From positions 558,001-622,000 of the forward strand of contig NZ_JAGMTU010000003.1 of the NCBI RefSeq assembly GCF_023703415.1: a stretch of 64,000 bases of DNA, in the 5' to 3' direction. A program made the translations under genes and the position numbers. The notes under the pieces were generated by a model. It had not been told where the DNA came from, did no database searches, and worked only from the letters and a program-made list of their open reading frames with translations. Numbering within the stretch: position 1 is the stretch's first letter; every line of letters starts with the position of its first letter. This stretch comes from Microbacterium sp. USTB-Y (GTDB taxonomy: Bacteria; Actinomycetota; Actinomycetes; Actinomycetales; Microbacteriaceae). Below, one piece after another: positions 36,803 through 44,277 of this stretch.

Positions 36803-37261
36803 TCAGGCGGCGGGGGCGGCGGTGCGGATGCGCTCGCCGAGGAAGGCGAGGTCCGCCGGCGTGAGCGCGGTCACCGCGTAGGAGACGGGCCACACGGTCC
36901 CGTCGTCGAGCTGCGCCGGCCACTCGAACTCGAACGTGGAGTAGCGCACCTTGAACTTCGCCTTGGGCTTGAAGAAGCAGACGACCTTGCCCGCGGCGTT
37001 CGCCCAGGCCGGCATGCCGTAGTAGGTCTTGGGCACGAGGTGCGGCGCGTTCTCGGAGACCAGCCGGTGCAGGGCGGTGGCGAGCGATCCGTCCTCCTCG
37101 TCCATCTCCGCGATCTTGGCCAGCACGTCGGCCTCCCCGGCGGCGCGCAGCTCCTCCGGCGAGGCCTTCTTGCGCGCGACGCGCGTGCGGCTCTCCTTCG
37201 CGGCCTCCTTGACGGCGGCCCGTTCGAAATCGGTCAGCACGGGTGCGGTGTTCTCGGTCAT
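36803..37261 (-). CDS. DUF1801-family protein
   Basis: 152 aa. The C-terminal part has TYYGMPAWANAAGKVVCFFKPKAKF and STFEFEWPAQLDDGTVWPVSYAVTALTPAD (parts quoted), the DUF1801/YdhG-like fold sometimes called iron-chaperone-like. The N-terminal 55 residues are charged and helical (AKESRTRVARKK). Function unknown. A single gene that faces the CtaG-like gene across 17 bp. Confidence 0.82.
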   Translation of the reverse strand: MTENTAPVLTDFERAAVKEAAKESRTRVARKKASPEELRAAGEADVLAKIAEMDEEDGSLATALHRLVSENAPHLVPKTYYGMPAWANAAGKVVCFFKPKAKFKVRYSTFEFEWPAQLDDGTVWPVSYAVTALTPADLAFLGERIRTAAPAA

Positions 37262-37395
37262 GGCATCCTCCGTTCGTCCGACCCGGGATTCGGGTCGCCC
37301 CTCAGCCTAGGAAGGCGTCGGCGGGCGTGCTTCTTCAGAACTGATCGATCCGCCGGCCCTCTCCTCGCGGACGGGAAACCTGCCACGATGGGCGC

Positions 37396-39030
37396 ATGAC
37401 GACGCTGTTCACGGGCCGGATCCGGCCGCTCTCCGCTGCCGCTCCCGCTCTCGTCGAGGCGATGCTCGTCGACGACGACGACGACGGACGCGTCGTCGCG
37501 GTCGGCGCCGCGGCGGACCTCGCCGCGCAGGATCCCGCGGCCGAGCGCGTGGCGCTGGACGGCTGGGCCATGCCGGGGCTCATCGAGCCGCACGGGCACC
37601 CCGGCACCGCCGCGGTGCTGCTCTCGGACCGCGTGCTCGATCTGCGGCCCGTCGTCGTGCCGGACGCCGACGGGGTGATGGCCGCGCTGCGGGCGGCACT
37701 CGCCGCCGCAGACGGCGCACCCGTGTATGCGAACGGGTGGGACGCCCTGCTGCAGCGCGGCCTGCCGGATCCCGGCCTGCGCCTGCTCGACGAGCTCGCC
37801 GGATCCACCCCGCTCGTCATCGTGCACAACTCGGGGCACTCGGCGTACTTCAACACCGCGGCCGCCCGCCTCGCCGGACTGGACCGCTCCACGCCCGACC
37901 CGGTCGGCGCATCGTTCGGCCGCACCGCGGACGGCGAGCTGAACGGGGTCGCCCTCGAGGCCGGCGCGGTCGAACGCGTCGCCGCCCCGTTGCTGCAGGC
38001 CGCGCAGGCCGACATCGTCGAGCTGCTCGGCGCGCACTTCGCCGACGTCTCCCGCCGGGGGATCACCACGGTGGCCGATCTCAGCTGGAACCCCGCGCTC
38101 TCCCCCGCCGTCGATGCGCTCCGCGCCGCCGGCCGCATGCCGCTGCGGCTGCGCTGGTACGAGATGTCCCGTCCCGGTGGGACGCCGGCCCCGCACCCGG
38201 GACGGCGGGGAGGGAACGAAGAGTCCCGCCTCGAGGACGCCGTGATGCGCCAGGTCGGGGTCAAGACCTGGACCGACGGATCCCCGTGGATCGGCAACAT
38301 CGCCACGAGCTTCCCCTATCTCGACACCGCGGCCACCCGCGACCTCGGTCTGGCGCCGGGGCACCGCGGCGCTTCCAATTACACCGCAGAGCAGCTGCAC
38401 GCGATCGCGGAGCCCTCTGCGGCGGCCGGCTGGCAGCTCGCCTGCCACGCGCACGGCGATCTGGCGGTCGACGAGACGCTCGACGTCTACGAGCGCCTGA
38501 TCCGCGATCACGGCCTGGTCGACCATCGCTTCCGGCTCGAGCACGTCGGGGCGATGACGCCCGCGCAGTTCGCGCGCGCGGCCGCCCTCGGGGTCACGGT
38601 CAGCCTCTTCGTCGACCACATCACCTACTGGGGGGAGGTGCTCGTGGACGATCTGTTCGGCCCGGAGCACGGCGGCGCCTGGGCCGACGCCGGTGCGGCG
38701 TTCGCCGCGGGCCACCGGGCGACCTTCCACAACGACGGCTGGGTCACCCCGGCCGAGCCCCTGCGCAACATGGCGGTCGCCGAGACCCGGCGCACGAGGT
38801 CCGGCCGGGTCATGCCGGGCGGCACGCCCGTCACGCGCCCCCAGGCGCTCGCCGCGCACACCGGCAACGCCGCATGGCAGCTGTTCAGCGAGCACGAGAT
38901 CGGATCCCTGGATCCCGGGCTGTTCGCCGACATGGTCGTGCTCGACCGGGATCCGCTGACCGTTTCGGCGGAGGAACTCGCCTCCGCCGAAGTCCGAGAG
39001 GTGCGTCTCGGGGGACGTCGCGTGACCTGA
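37396..39030 (+). CDS. YtcJ-like metal-dependent amidohydrolase
   Basis: 544 aa amidohydrolase of the YtcJ group. The metal pair HxH is in IEPHGHPG (H66/H68). Further ligands lie in HAHGDLAVDETLD and in a late FHNDGWVTP aspartate. A five-Asp run (about residues 26-30) comes from a short GAC repeat. The C terminus returns to the small beta domain (DPGLFADMVVLDRDPLTVS). Substrate unknown. The Nudix gene follows after 38 bp. Confidence 0.9.
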   Translation: MTTLFTGRIRPLSAAAPALVEAMLVDDDDDGRVVAVGAAADLAAQDPAAERVALDGWAMPGLIEPHGHPGTAAVLLSDRVLDLRPVVVPDADGVMAALRAALAAADGAPVYANGWDALLQRGLPDPGLRLLDELAGSTPLVIVHNSGHSAYFNTAAARLAGLDRSTPDPVGASFGRTADGELNGVALEAGAVERVAAPLLQAAQADIVELLGAHFADVSRRGITTVADLSWNPALSPAVDALRAAGRMPLRLRWYEMSRPGGTPAPHPGRRGGNEESRLEDAVMRQVGVKTWTDGSPWIGNIATSFPYLDTAATRDLGLAPGHRGASNYTAEQLHAIAEPSAAAGWQLACHAHGDLAVDETLDVYERLIRDHGLVDHRFRLEHVGAMTPAQFARAAALGVTVSLFVDHITYWGEVLVDDLFGPEHGGAWADAGAAFAAGHRATFHNDGWVTPAEPLRNMAVAETRRTRSGRVMPGGTPVTRPQALAAHTGNAAWQLFSEHEIGSLDPGLFADMVVLDRDPLTVSAEELASAEVREVRLGGRRVT

Positions 39031-39068
39031 CGACGCCATACCGGCTCACAGCGCCTAGGGTGTGTCTC

Positions 39069-39497
39069 ATGGACATGCGGGTCGCGGCATACGCGGTCAT
39101 CGTCGACGATGACGACCGGGTACTGCTGGCGCGCTGGACCGAAGGCCGCCGAGTGTCGTGGACCATGCCGGGCGGCGGCCTCGAAGACGGCGAGGATCCC
39201 CAGGTCGCCGCACGCCGCGAGGTGCTGGAGGAGACCGGCTACAAGGTCGTCATCGATGATCTGCTCGGGATCCACTCCCGGGTGATCCCTCCGCGCCGCC
39301 GCGTCACGCCCGGCGCGACCGCGCCGCTGCACACGCTGCGCATCGTCTATCGCGCGCGCATCACCGGCGGCCGGCTGCGGTTCGAGAAGAACGGATCCAC
39401 CGACATGGCGGCCTGGTACCGGCTGGGTGAGATCGGCGGCCTGCAGCGGGTGCGGCTCGTCGACATCGCGCTGGGGATGGCCGGTCTGACGGCCTGA
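39069..39497 (+). CDS. Nudix hydrolase
   Basis: 142 aa. The full Nudix box GGGLEDGEDPQVAARREVLEETGY (key residues Gly, Glu, Arg-Glu, Glu-Glu, Gly) lies at about residues 35-58. The family cleaves nucleoside diphosphate derivatives; the substrate is unknown. A start at MDMRVAAY is used; a second ATG two codons later is possible. Short gap after the amidohydrolase, so co-transcription is likely. Confidence 0.9.
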   Translation: MDMRVAAYAVIVDDDDRVLLARWTEGRRVSWTMPGGGLEDGEDPQVAARREVLEETGYKVVIDDLLGIHSRVIPPRRRVTPGATAPLHTLRIVYRARITGGRLRFEKNGSTDMAAWYRLGEIGGLQRVRLVDIALGMAGLTA

Positions 39498-39498
39498 G

Positions 39499-39984
39499 TC
39501 AGCGCAGCACCTCGACGAGAGCGATCCACGAGATCACGATCGCGACCACGATCGCCAGCAGCGCGCCGGCGGCGATGAGCCCGAGTCCGAGGGGCGGCGC
39601 CAACAGCAGCTGCGCACTGCCCGCGACGTACGCGGCCAAGGGGAGGAAGCCCAGGGCCGCCCGGAGCAGAGGGCTGCCGTTCCCGCGATCACGCCGGAGC
39701 GAAAGCGCGGCGTGCACCTGAAAACCGGTCGCGCCGGCGGCGACGAGCAGCACGAGTGCACCGAAGAGATCCAGCGCGATGTGCGGGATGAGCGCGATGC
39801 CAGAGGTGAGGATGGCCAGTACGAGTGTCGCGATCGCCGCGGCGAGACGTGCGGTGAGGGTCTCCGCGGCGATGATCTTCGCGATGTTGACGCTTGCGGC
39901 GACGATGAGGAGGCCGGCGAGGGCCGCGGTGGCACCCAGCATCGCCACATGGAACTCCGACCACGCCTGGAGTGCATCCGTCAT
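39499..39984 (-). CDS. Four-TM membrane protein
   Basis: 161 aa, about five membrane segments and almost no loops, beginning MTDALQAWSEFHVAMLGATAALAGLLIVA. The family is not recognised with certainty; the start resembles small actinobacterial membrane proteins of unknown role. Converges with the Nudix gene (1-bp gap). Confidence 0.75.
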   Translation of the reverse strand: MTDALQAWSEFHVAMLGATAALAGLLIVAASVNIAKIIAAETLTARLAAAIATLVLAILTSGIALIPHIALDLFGALVLLVAAGATGFQVHAALSLRRDRGNGSPLLRAALGFLPLAAYVAGSAQLLLAPPLGLGLIAAGALLAIVVAIVISWIALVEVLR

Positions 39985-40038
39985 CCCCGGATGCTACTCC
40001 CGCGAGGGTTCAGCGTGCGGGAGCGGGTCCGACCCGGA

Positions 40039-40542
40039 TCACTCGGGTTCGGAGATGTCCGCCACGGTGGCGTCGTAGGCGGCGATGAGGGCGTCGCCGT
40101 CGACGAACAGGCTGTACCCGTGCGCGCCCGCGCCCATCGCGATGCGGCGGCCCCGGATCGTCTCGTCGGCGAACACCGGCCACGCCGTGGTGCTGCCGAT
40201 CGGCACGATCGTGCCGCGCTCGTAGCCGGTCGCGGCGAGGGCCACGTCAGGATCCGGGAGCTTGAGCCGGTTCACGCCGACGACGGCGCGCAGCTTGGGC
40301 CAGGAGATCTTGCGACCGCCCGGGATCAGCGCGAACAGGAACGTGTCGTCGGATCTCTTGACCACGAGGGTCTTCACGATGCCGGAAGGATCCAGCCCGA
40401 GCAGGGCCGCGGCCTCGTGCAGGCTGTTCGCGGCGGGGCGCTGCCGGATCTCGATGTCGAGACCGCGCTCGGCCGCGGCATCGCGCACGCGCGCGTGCGG
40501 ATCCGACCCGTCGACCGGGTCGGAGGACGAGGGCGTGCTCAC
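40039..40542 (-). CDS. YbaK/ProX-type aminoacyl-tRNA deacylase
   Basis: 167 aa, GTG start overlapping the upstream stop as GTGA. The YbaK domain is visible in HEAAALLGLDPSGIVKTLVVK and LRAVVGVNRLKLPDPDVA. Such proteins hydrolyse mischarged tRNAs, for example Cys- or Ala-tRNA(Pro). It is coupled to the membrane-anchored protein upstream; the pairing has no obvious explanation. Confidence 0.88.
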   Translation of the reverse strand: MSTPSSSDPVDGSDPHARVRDAAAERGLDIEIRQRPAANSLHEAAALLGLDPSGIVKTLVVKRSDDTFLFALIPGGRKISWPKLRAVVGVNRLKLPDPDVALAATGYERGTIVPIGSTTAWPVFADETIRGRRIAMGAGAHGYSLFVDGDALIAAYDATVADISEPE

Positions 40543-41048
40543 ACCTCGGGGGCGTTCAGCGGGTCGTCCGCGACCCAGAGCTCGTCGTCGGCGCGCAGGG
40601 CCTGCCAGGCGGCGACGAGGACGCCGACCGCGGCCGCGGCACCGAGGATGATCGCGATGACCGCGCCGATGCCGGGGCCGCTCTTGCGCTCGGCGGGCAC
40701 GGTGACGAGCGCACGCGGGGCGTGCGTCGTGCCGGTGCGCTTGGCGTTGGCGATGTCCCATGCGGTGAGCGCGGATCCGACCACGCCCCCGATCGCGGGA
40801 ACGACCTTGTGGTCGACGATGTCGCGGGAGAACTTGACGCCCTTGTCGACGGCGGGCACCACGCGGTGCTCGTAGACGTCCTGCACGGTCGGCACGACCT
40901 GCTCGCGGCGGAAGTTGTCGAGCTGGCGACCCGCCTCTCGGGCGACGTTCGCGGCTTCGCCGACGACGACCTGCTGGGCGGCCCACAGCTTGGCGGCCTC
41001 GCTCTGCAGCTGGCGGAGTTCCTTCTGACGCTTGCGGCTCAGGCTCAC
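40539..41048 (-). CDS. Conserved protein with C-terminal membrane anchor
   Basis: 169 aa from GTG with GGGAGGG upstream (MSLSRKRQKELRQLQSEA). The first 110 residues are charged and helical, with VVPxxxD-type repeats (QVVPTVQDVYEHRVVPAVDKG and HKVVPAIGG). A single membrane segment (IGAVIAIILGAAAAVGVLVAAW) and a short acidic tail follow. Similar proteins are found beside ppiA in relatives; function unknown. It diverges from the peptidyl-prolyl isomerase gene. Confidence 0.75.
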   Translation of the reverse strand: MSLSRKRQKELRQLQSEAAKLWAAQQVVVGEAANVAREAGRQLDNFRREQVVPTVQDVYEHRVVPAVDKGVKFSRDIVDHKVVPAIGGVVGSALTAWDIANAKRTGTTHAPRALVTVPAERKSGPGIGAVIAIILGAAAAVGVLVAAWQALRADDELWVADDPLNAPEV

Positions 41049-41180
41049 GATGCCCTCCCAATCGAAACGGGGTTCGGACTCCCCATCTTGCCAGACATGC
41101 TCCTGTGCAACGCGTGTGCGTTCGAGAAGTTCACCGATGAATCGGAGGCTCGGCGGGATCCGATGCGAGAGAATGGATCC

Positions 41181-41738
41181 ATGCCTCACGCCACTCACGT
41201 CGCCACGCTGCACACCAACCACGGAGACATCGTCGTCAACCTCTTCGGCGACCACGCTCCCCGCACGGTGAAGAACTTCGTCGAACTCTCCGACGGCACC
41301 GGATCCTGGACGCACCCGGCCACCGGGAAGCCCGGCGAGGGCGCGCTGTACAAGGACGTCATCTTCCACCGGATCATCCCGAACTTCATGATCCAGGGCG
41401 GCGACCCGCTCGGACAGGGCGTCGGCGGTCCCGGCTACACCTTCAACGACGAGATCCACGGCGAGCTGAACTTCAACGAGCCGTACATCCTCGCGATGGC
41501 GAACGCCGGTCTGCGTCGCAACGCCATCACCGGCCAGGCCGAGGGCACCAACGGCTCGCAGTTCTTCATCACGACCGATCCGACCCCGTGGCTGCAGGGC
41601 AAGCACACGATCTTCGGCGAGGTCGCGGACGACGCGTCCAAGGCCGTCGTCGACGAGATCGCCGCCGTGCGCACCGGCGCCGGCGACCGCCCGGTCGAGG
41701 ACGTCGTGCTGCAGTCCGTCGACATCGTCGCGAACTGA
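41181..41738 (+). CDS. ppiA: Cyclophilin-type peptidyl-prolyl isomerase
   Basis: 185 aa cyclophilin. Family motifs FHRIIPNFMIQGGDPLGQG (about residues 55-73), MANAG and NGSQFFITTDPTPWLQGKHTIFGEV (part quoted). It lacks a signal peptide, so is cytosolic. It assists folding at prolyl bonds. Precedes the rhomboid gene with a 34-bp gap, the standard actinobacterial ppiA-rhomboid-crgA order. Confidence 0.95.
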   Translation: MPHATHVATLHTNHGDIVVNLFGDHAPRTVKNFVELSDGTGSWTHPATGKPGEGALYKDVIFHRIIPNFMIQGGDPLGQGVGGPGYTFNDEIHGELNFNEPYILAMANAGLRRNAITGQAEGTNGSQFFITTDPTPWLQGKHTIFGEVADDASKAVVDEIAAVRTGAGDRPVEDVVLQSVDIVAN

Positions 41739-41772
41739 TCATCCTTCCGCGAGTGGACTCCGGAGCGCACGG

Positions 41773-42663
41773 ATGACGACTTCGGAGTTCCACGCGAATC
41801 CCGACAACTTCTGCTACCGCCACCCGGGCCGGCAGAGCTTCGTGCTCTGTCAGCGCTGCATGCGCACGATCTGCCCGGAGTGCCAGACGCAGGCCCCGGT
41901 CGGCGTGATCTGCCCCGAATGCATGCAGGAGCAGCGTCGCAACCAGACGCCCGCCCAGCGCCGCGCCAACCGGCGCTGGGGCGCGCGGTCGATGACCGCG
42001 GTGGGCGGGCGTCCGATCGTGACGTACTGGATCCTCGCGGTCACCTCTGCGGTGAGTCTGCTGCAGATGATCCCGGGCCTCCAGGGACCGATCACCGGGG
42101 CGCTGCAGTTCGCGGGCGCCTATCTGTATCCGTCGCTGTCCGGACTCCCGTTCGAACCCTGGCGCCTGCTGACCGCGCTGCTCGTGCACCAGGGACTGAT
42201 CCACCTGGGCCTCAACATGCTGGCGCTGTGGATGGTCGGTCAGCAGCTCGAGCCGCTGCTGGGCAGGGCGAGATTCCTCACGCTGTACCTGGTGAGCGGT
42301 CTCGGCGGTTCTGTCGCGATGGCGCTGATCGATCCGGGCCAGCCCACGATCGGAGCGTCCGGGGCGATTTTCGGCCTGTTCGTCGCCCTGATCGTGATCG
42401 GGCGTCATCTCGGCGGCAACATCGTCGGAGCGCTCGTCGTGCTCGCGATCAACTTCGCGTACGGCTTCATCGTGCCGGGGATCGCCTGGGAGGCGCATGT
42501 CGGCGGTGCCGTGGTCGGAGCACTGGTGGCGCTCGTCTACGTCCGTACGAACGGGCGCCGCAACGCGAAGTTCTGGTGGATCGGCCTCGTCGCGGCGATC
42601 GTGCTCGTGCTGCTCGTCGTGGTCGCCGTCGTTCCGCCCTTGATCATCACCGCCGGTCACTGA
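41773..42663 (+). CDS. Rhomboid-family intramembrane serine protease
   Basis: 296 aa. A Cys-rich N terminus (Cys14, His17, Cys26, Cys29, Cys34, Cys37, Cys47, Cys50) forms a B-box-like zinc module facing the cytosol. Six or seven membrane segments follow; the catalytic dyad is Ser196 in GASGAIFG and His242 in EAHVGG. Both residues are intact, so activity is expected. Substrates are unknown. Ends at a terminator; the downstream gap carries DnaA boxes. Confidence 0.92.
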   Translation: MTTSEFHANPDNFCYRHPGRQSFVLCQRCMRTICPECQTQAPVGVICPECMQEQRRNQTPAQRRANRRWGARSMTAVGGRPIVTYWILAVTSAVSLLQMIPGLQGPITGALQFAGAYLYPSLSGLPFEPWRLLTALLVHQGLIHLGLNMLALWMVGQQLEPLLGRARFLTLYLVSGLGGSVAMALIDPGQPTIGASGAIFGLFVALIVIGRHLGGNIVGALVVLAINFAYGFIVPGIAWEAHVGGAVVGALVALVYVRTNGRRNAKFWWIGLVAAIVLVLLVVVAVVPPLIITAGH

Positions 42664-42672
42664 CCGCGCACC

Positions 42673-42704
42673 ACGAAGGCCTCCGCTGCGGCGGAGGCCT
42701 TCGT
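42673..42704 (+). terminator. Terminator after the rhomboid gene
   Basis: Perfect 14-bp stem ACGAAGGCCTCCGC / GCGGAGGCCTTCGT with a 4-nt loop, starting 10 bp after the stop; CGTCTCC follows. Confidence 0.88.
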
Positions 42705-42762
42705 CGTCTCCGTCGCGGGTGTGAATGACACCCGTGTAATTCTCCCCACATGGGGATAGATC

Positions 42763-42815
42763 TGTGGATAACTCCGGGGAGGGGGTGTGCATATCCATCC
42801 CCAGATTGTGGATAA
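42763..42815 (-). promoter_or_regulatory. Two DnaA boxes outside the origin
   Basis: TGTGGATAA at 42763-42771 and at 42807-42815, both exact and in the same direction, with a two-mismatch copy (CGTGGACAA) at 42827-42835. They lie between two terminators in a gene-free interval, about 35 kb from oriC. Confidence 0.75.
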
Positions 42816-42882
42816 CCGGCCGGATCCGTGGACAACCCTGCGGGATCCGGTCTCCGGAGCCCATCGAACGCCGGAAAGCAGA

Positions 42883-42908
42883 AACGCCCCCGCATGAGCA
42901 GGGGCGTT
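42883..42908 (-). terminator. Terminator after crgA
   Basis: Stem AACGCCCC / GGGGCGTT with extra inner G-C pairs. On the minus strand it is followed by TCTGCTTT, a moderately T-rich tail, 20 bp after the crgA stop. Confidence 0.8.
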
Positions 42909-42927
42909 CCGAGGAGGAGGGGCGGCG

Positions 42928-43167
42928 TCAGCGCCAGCGGGTCGTCATCAGGAAGCCGATGAGCGCGATCCCGAGTCCGATCAGCAGGTTCCAGGACTGC
43001 AGGCCGGGGATCGGGTACTGCATGCCGGTGATGTAGAACACCAGGATCCAGGCCAGGCCCAGCAGCATGAAGCCGACCATGACCGGCTTGAACCACACGG
43101 CGTTGGGAGCGGCTTCGCCGTCGACCTTCGGGGTGGCGGCTTCTTCGGGCTTGCGGGATCGTGCCAT
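42928..43167 (-). CDS. crgA: Cell division protein CrgA
   Basis: 79 aa with two membrane segments (about residues 27-49 and 57-76), the normal CrgA layout. The N terminus is charged and the ending LIGLGIALIGFLMTTRWR is the family's. CrgA joins FtsZ- and PBP-linked division proteins in actinobacteria and delays premature Z-ring assembly. Monocistronic and divergent from the sortase. Confidence 0.93.
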   Translation of the reverse strand: MARSRKPEEAATPKVDGEAAPNAVWFKPVMVGFMLLGLAWILVFYITGMQYPIPGLQSWNLLIGLGIALIGFLMTTRWR

Positions 43168-43244
43168 GCGCCCAGTCTACCCAAAGGCCCGTGCCGACCA
43201 GAGGGCGGAATCGGGCGCAAAGGAGGGCTGGGTAGGATCGCGGC

Positions 43245-44024
43245 ATGACCGACGCTCCGCGAGCCTCCGCCCGTCGCGTCGGCCGCCGTCCGCGGCGGCG
43301 CGCCACGTTCGTCAGCGTGCTGGGCGAGCTGCTGCTGACCGCGGGTGTGCTGGTGCTGCTGTTCGTCGCCTGGCAGATGTGGATCGGCGACGCGATCATG
43401 AGCGCCGAGGCCAACGACAAGGGCCGGCAGGTCTCCCAGAAGTGGGCGGACGCGAAGCCTCCGCTGCCGCCGGTCGCCGACGACGGACACGGCACCGACG
43501 GAGCGCATCCGCAGTACGTCCCGCCGGTCATGAGTCCCCCCGAGGACGGAGTCCCCTGGGGTGCTCAGATGCACGTGCCCCGCTGGGGCTCCGATTACAA
43601 CGTCGAGATCGCCGGGGGAGTGACCCGGCCCGCCACCCTCGACCACGGCTGGATCGGCGTGTACCCGAACTCGGGGATGCCGGGACAGGTCGGCAACTTC
43701 TCCATGGCCGCGCACCGCACGACCTGGGGCAAGCCGTTCAATCAGCTCGACCGGCTGCGGCTGAACGACGCGATCGTGATCGAGACGGAGCAGGGCTGGT
43801 ACACCTATCGGTTCCGCACGCTCGAGTACGTCACTCCCGACAGCGTCGACGTGCTGGATCCCGTGCCCCAGGCGCCGGAGGCGGCCCCCGGCGGACGGTA
43901 CATCACGCTCACGGCGTGCTCGCCGCTGTACTCCCTCGCGGAGCGCATCGTGGCCTACGGGGTGTTCGAGAGCTTCCAGCCGAGGGCGCTGGGCGCCCCG
44001 GCCTCGTTGAAGGCGGTGAGCTGA
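43245..44024 (+). CDS. Class E sortase
   Basis: 259 aa. An Arg-rich N terminus leads to one membrane segment (VLGELLLTAGVLVLLFVAWQMW). Catalytic residues are His157 (MAAHRTTWGKPF), Cys225 (LTACSPLYS) and Arg234 (AERIVAYG), all present. Class E sortases attach LAxTG-type proteins to the wall; no substrate gene is obvious here. Next to crgA and the kinase block as in many actinobacteria. Its stop overlaps the next start. Confidence 0.92.
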   Translation: MTDAPRASARRVGRRPRRRATFVSVLGELLLTAGVLVLLFVAWQMWIGDAIMSAEANDKGRQVSQKWADAKPPLPPVADDGHGTDGAHPQYVPPVMSPPEDGVPWGAQMHVPRWGSDYNVEIAGGVTRPATLDHGWIGVYPNSGMPGQVGNFSMAAHRTTWGKPFNQLDRLRLNDAIVIETEQGWYTYRFRTLEYVTPDSVDVLDPVPQAPEAAPGGRYITLTACSPLYSLAERIVAYGVFESFQPRALGAPASLKAVS

Positions 44025-44200
44025 TGTACGGCGCCCTGTGGCGGATCCTCCCCGGCCCGTGGTGGGTGCGGCTGATCGTCGTGCTCGTGCTGCTCGCGGC
44101 CGTGCTGTACGCCCTGATGTTCTGGGTCTTCCCCTGGGTGAGTCCTCTGGTGTCGCCGGGCGATGTGAGCATCGGGTCGTCGCCGGCACCCGGTCCCTGA
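44024..44200 (+). CDS. Small single-pass membrane protein after the sortase
   Basis: 58 aa, starting on the sortase stop (TGATG). A hydrophobic stretch (VRLIVVLVLLAAVLYALMFWVFPW) and a short outer tail ending SSPAPGP. Small proteins of this shape are usual after class E sortases in actinobacteria; function unknown. Confidence 0.8.
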   Translation: MYGALWRILPGPWWVRLIVVLVLLAAVLYALMFWVFPWVSPLVSPGDVSIGSSPAPGP

Positions 44201-44222
44201 GCCGGCCACCTCGCGAGGGGAC

Positions 44223-44267
44223 GGCGTTTCGTCTCGGTCGCCTGCGGCGTCCTCGCTCAACGACCCC
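44223..44267. repeat. REP-like unit
   Basis: GGCGTTTCGTCTCGGTCGCC then a GC-rich middle and CTCGCTCAACGACCCC. It matches the right unit of the 32084-32206 repeat at both ends. It separates the sortase operon from the converging pknB gene. Confidence 0.75.
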
Positions 44268-44277
44268 GAAGGAAGGG

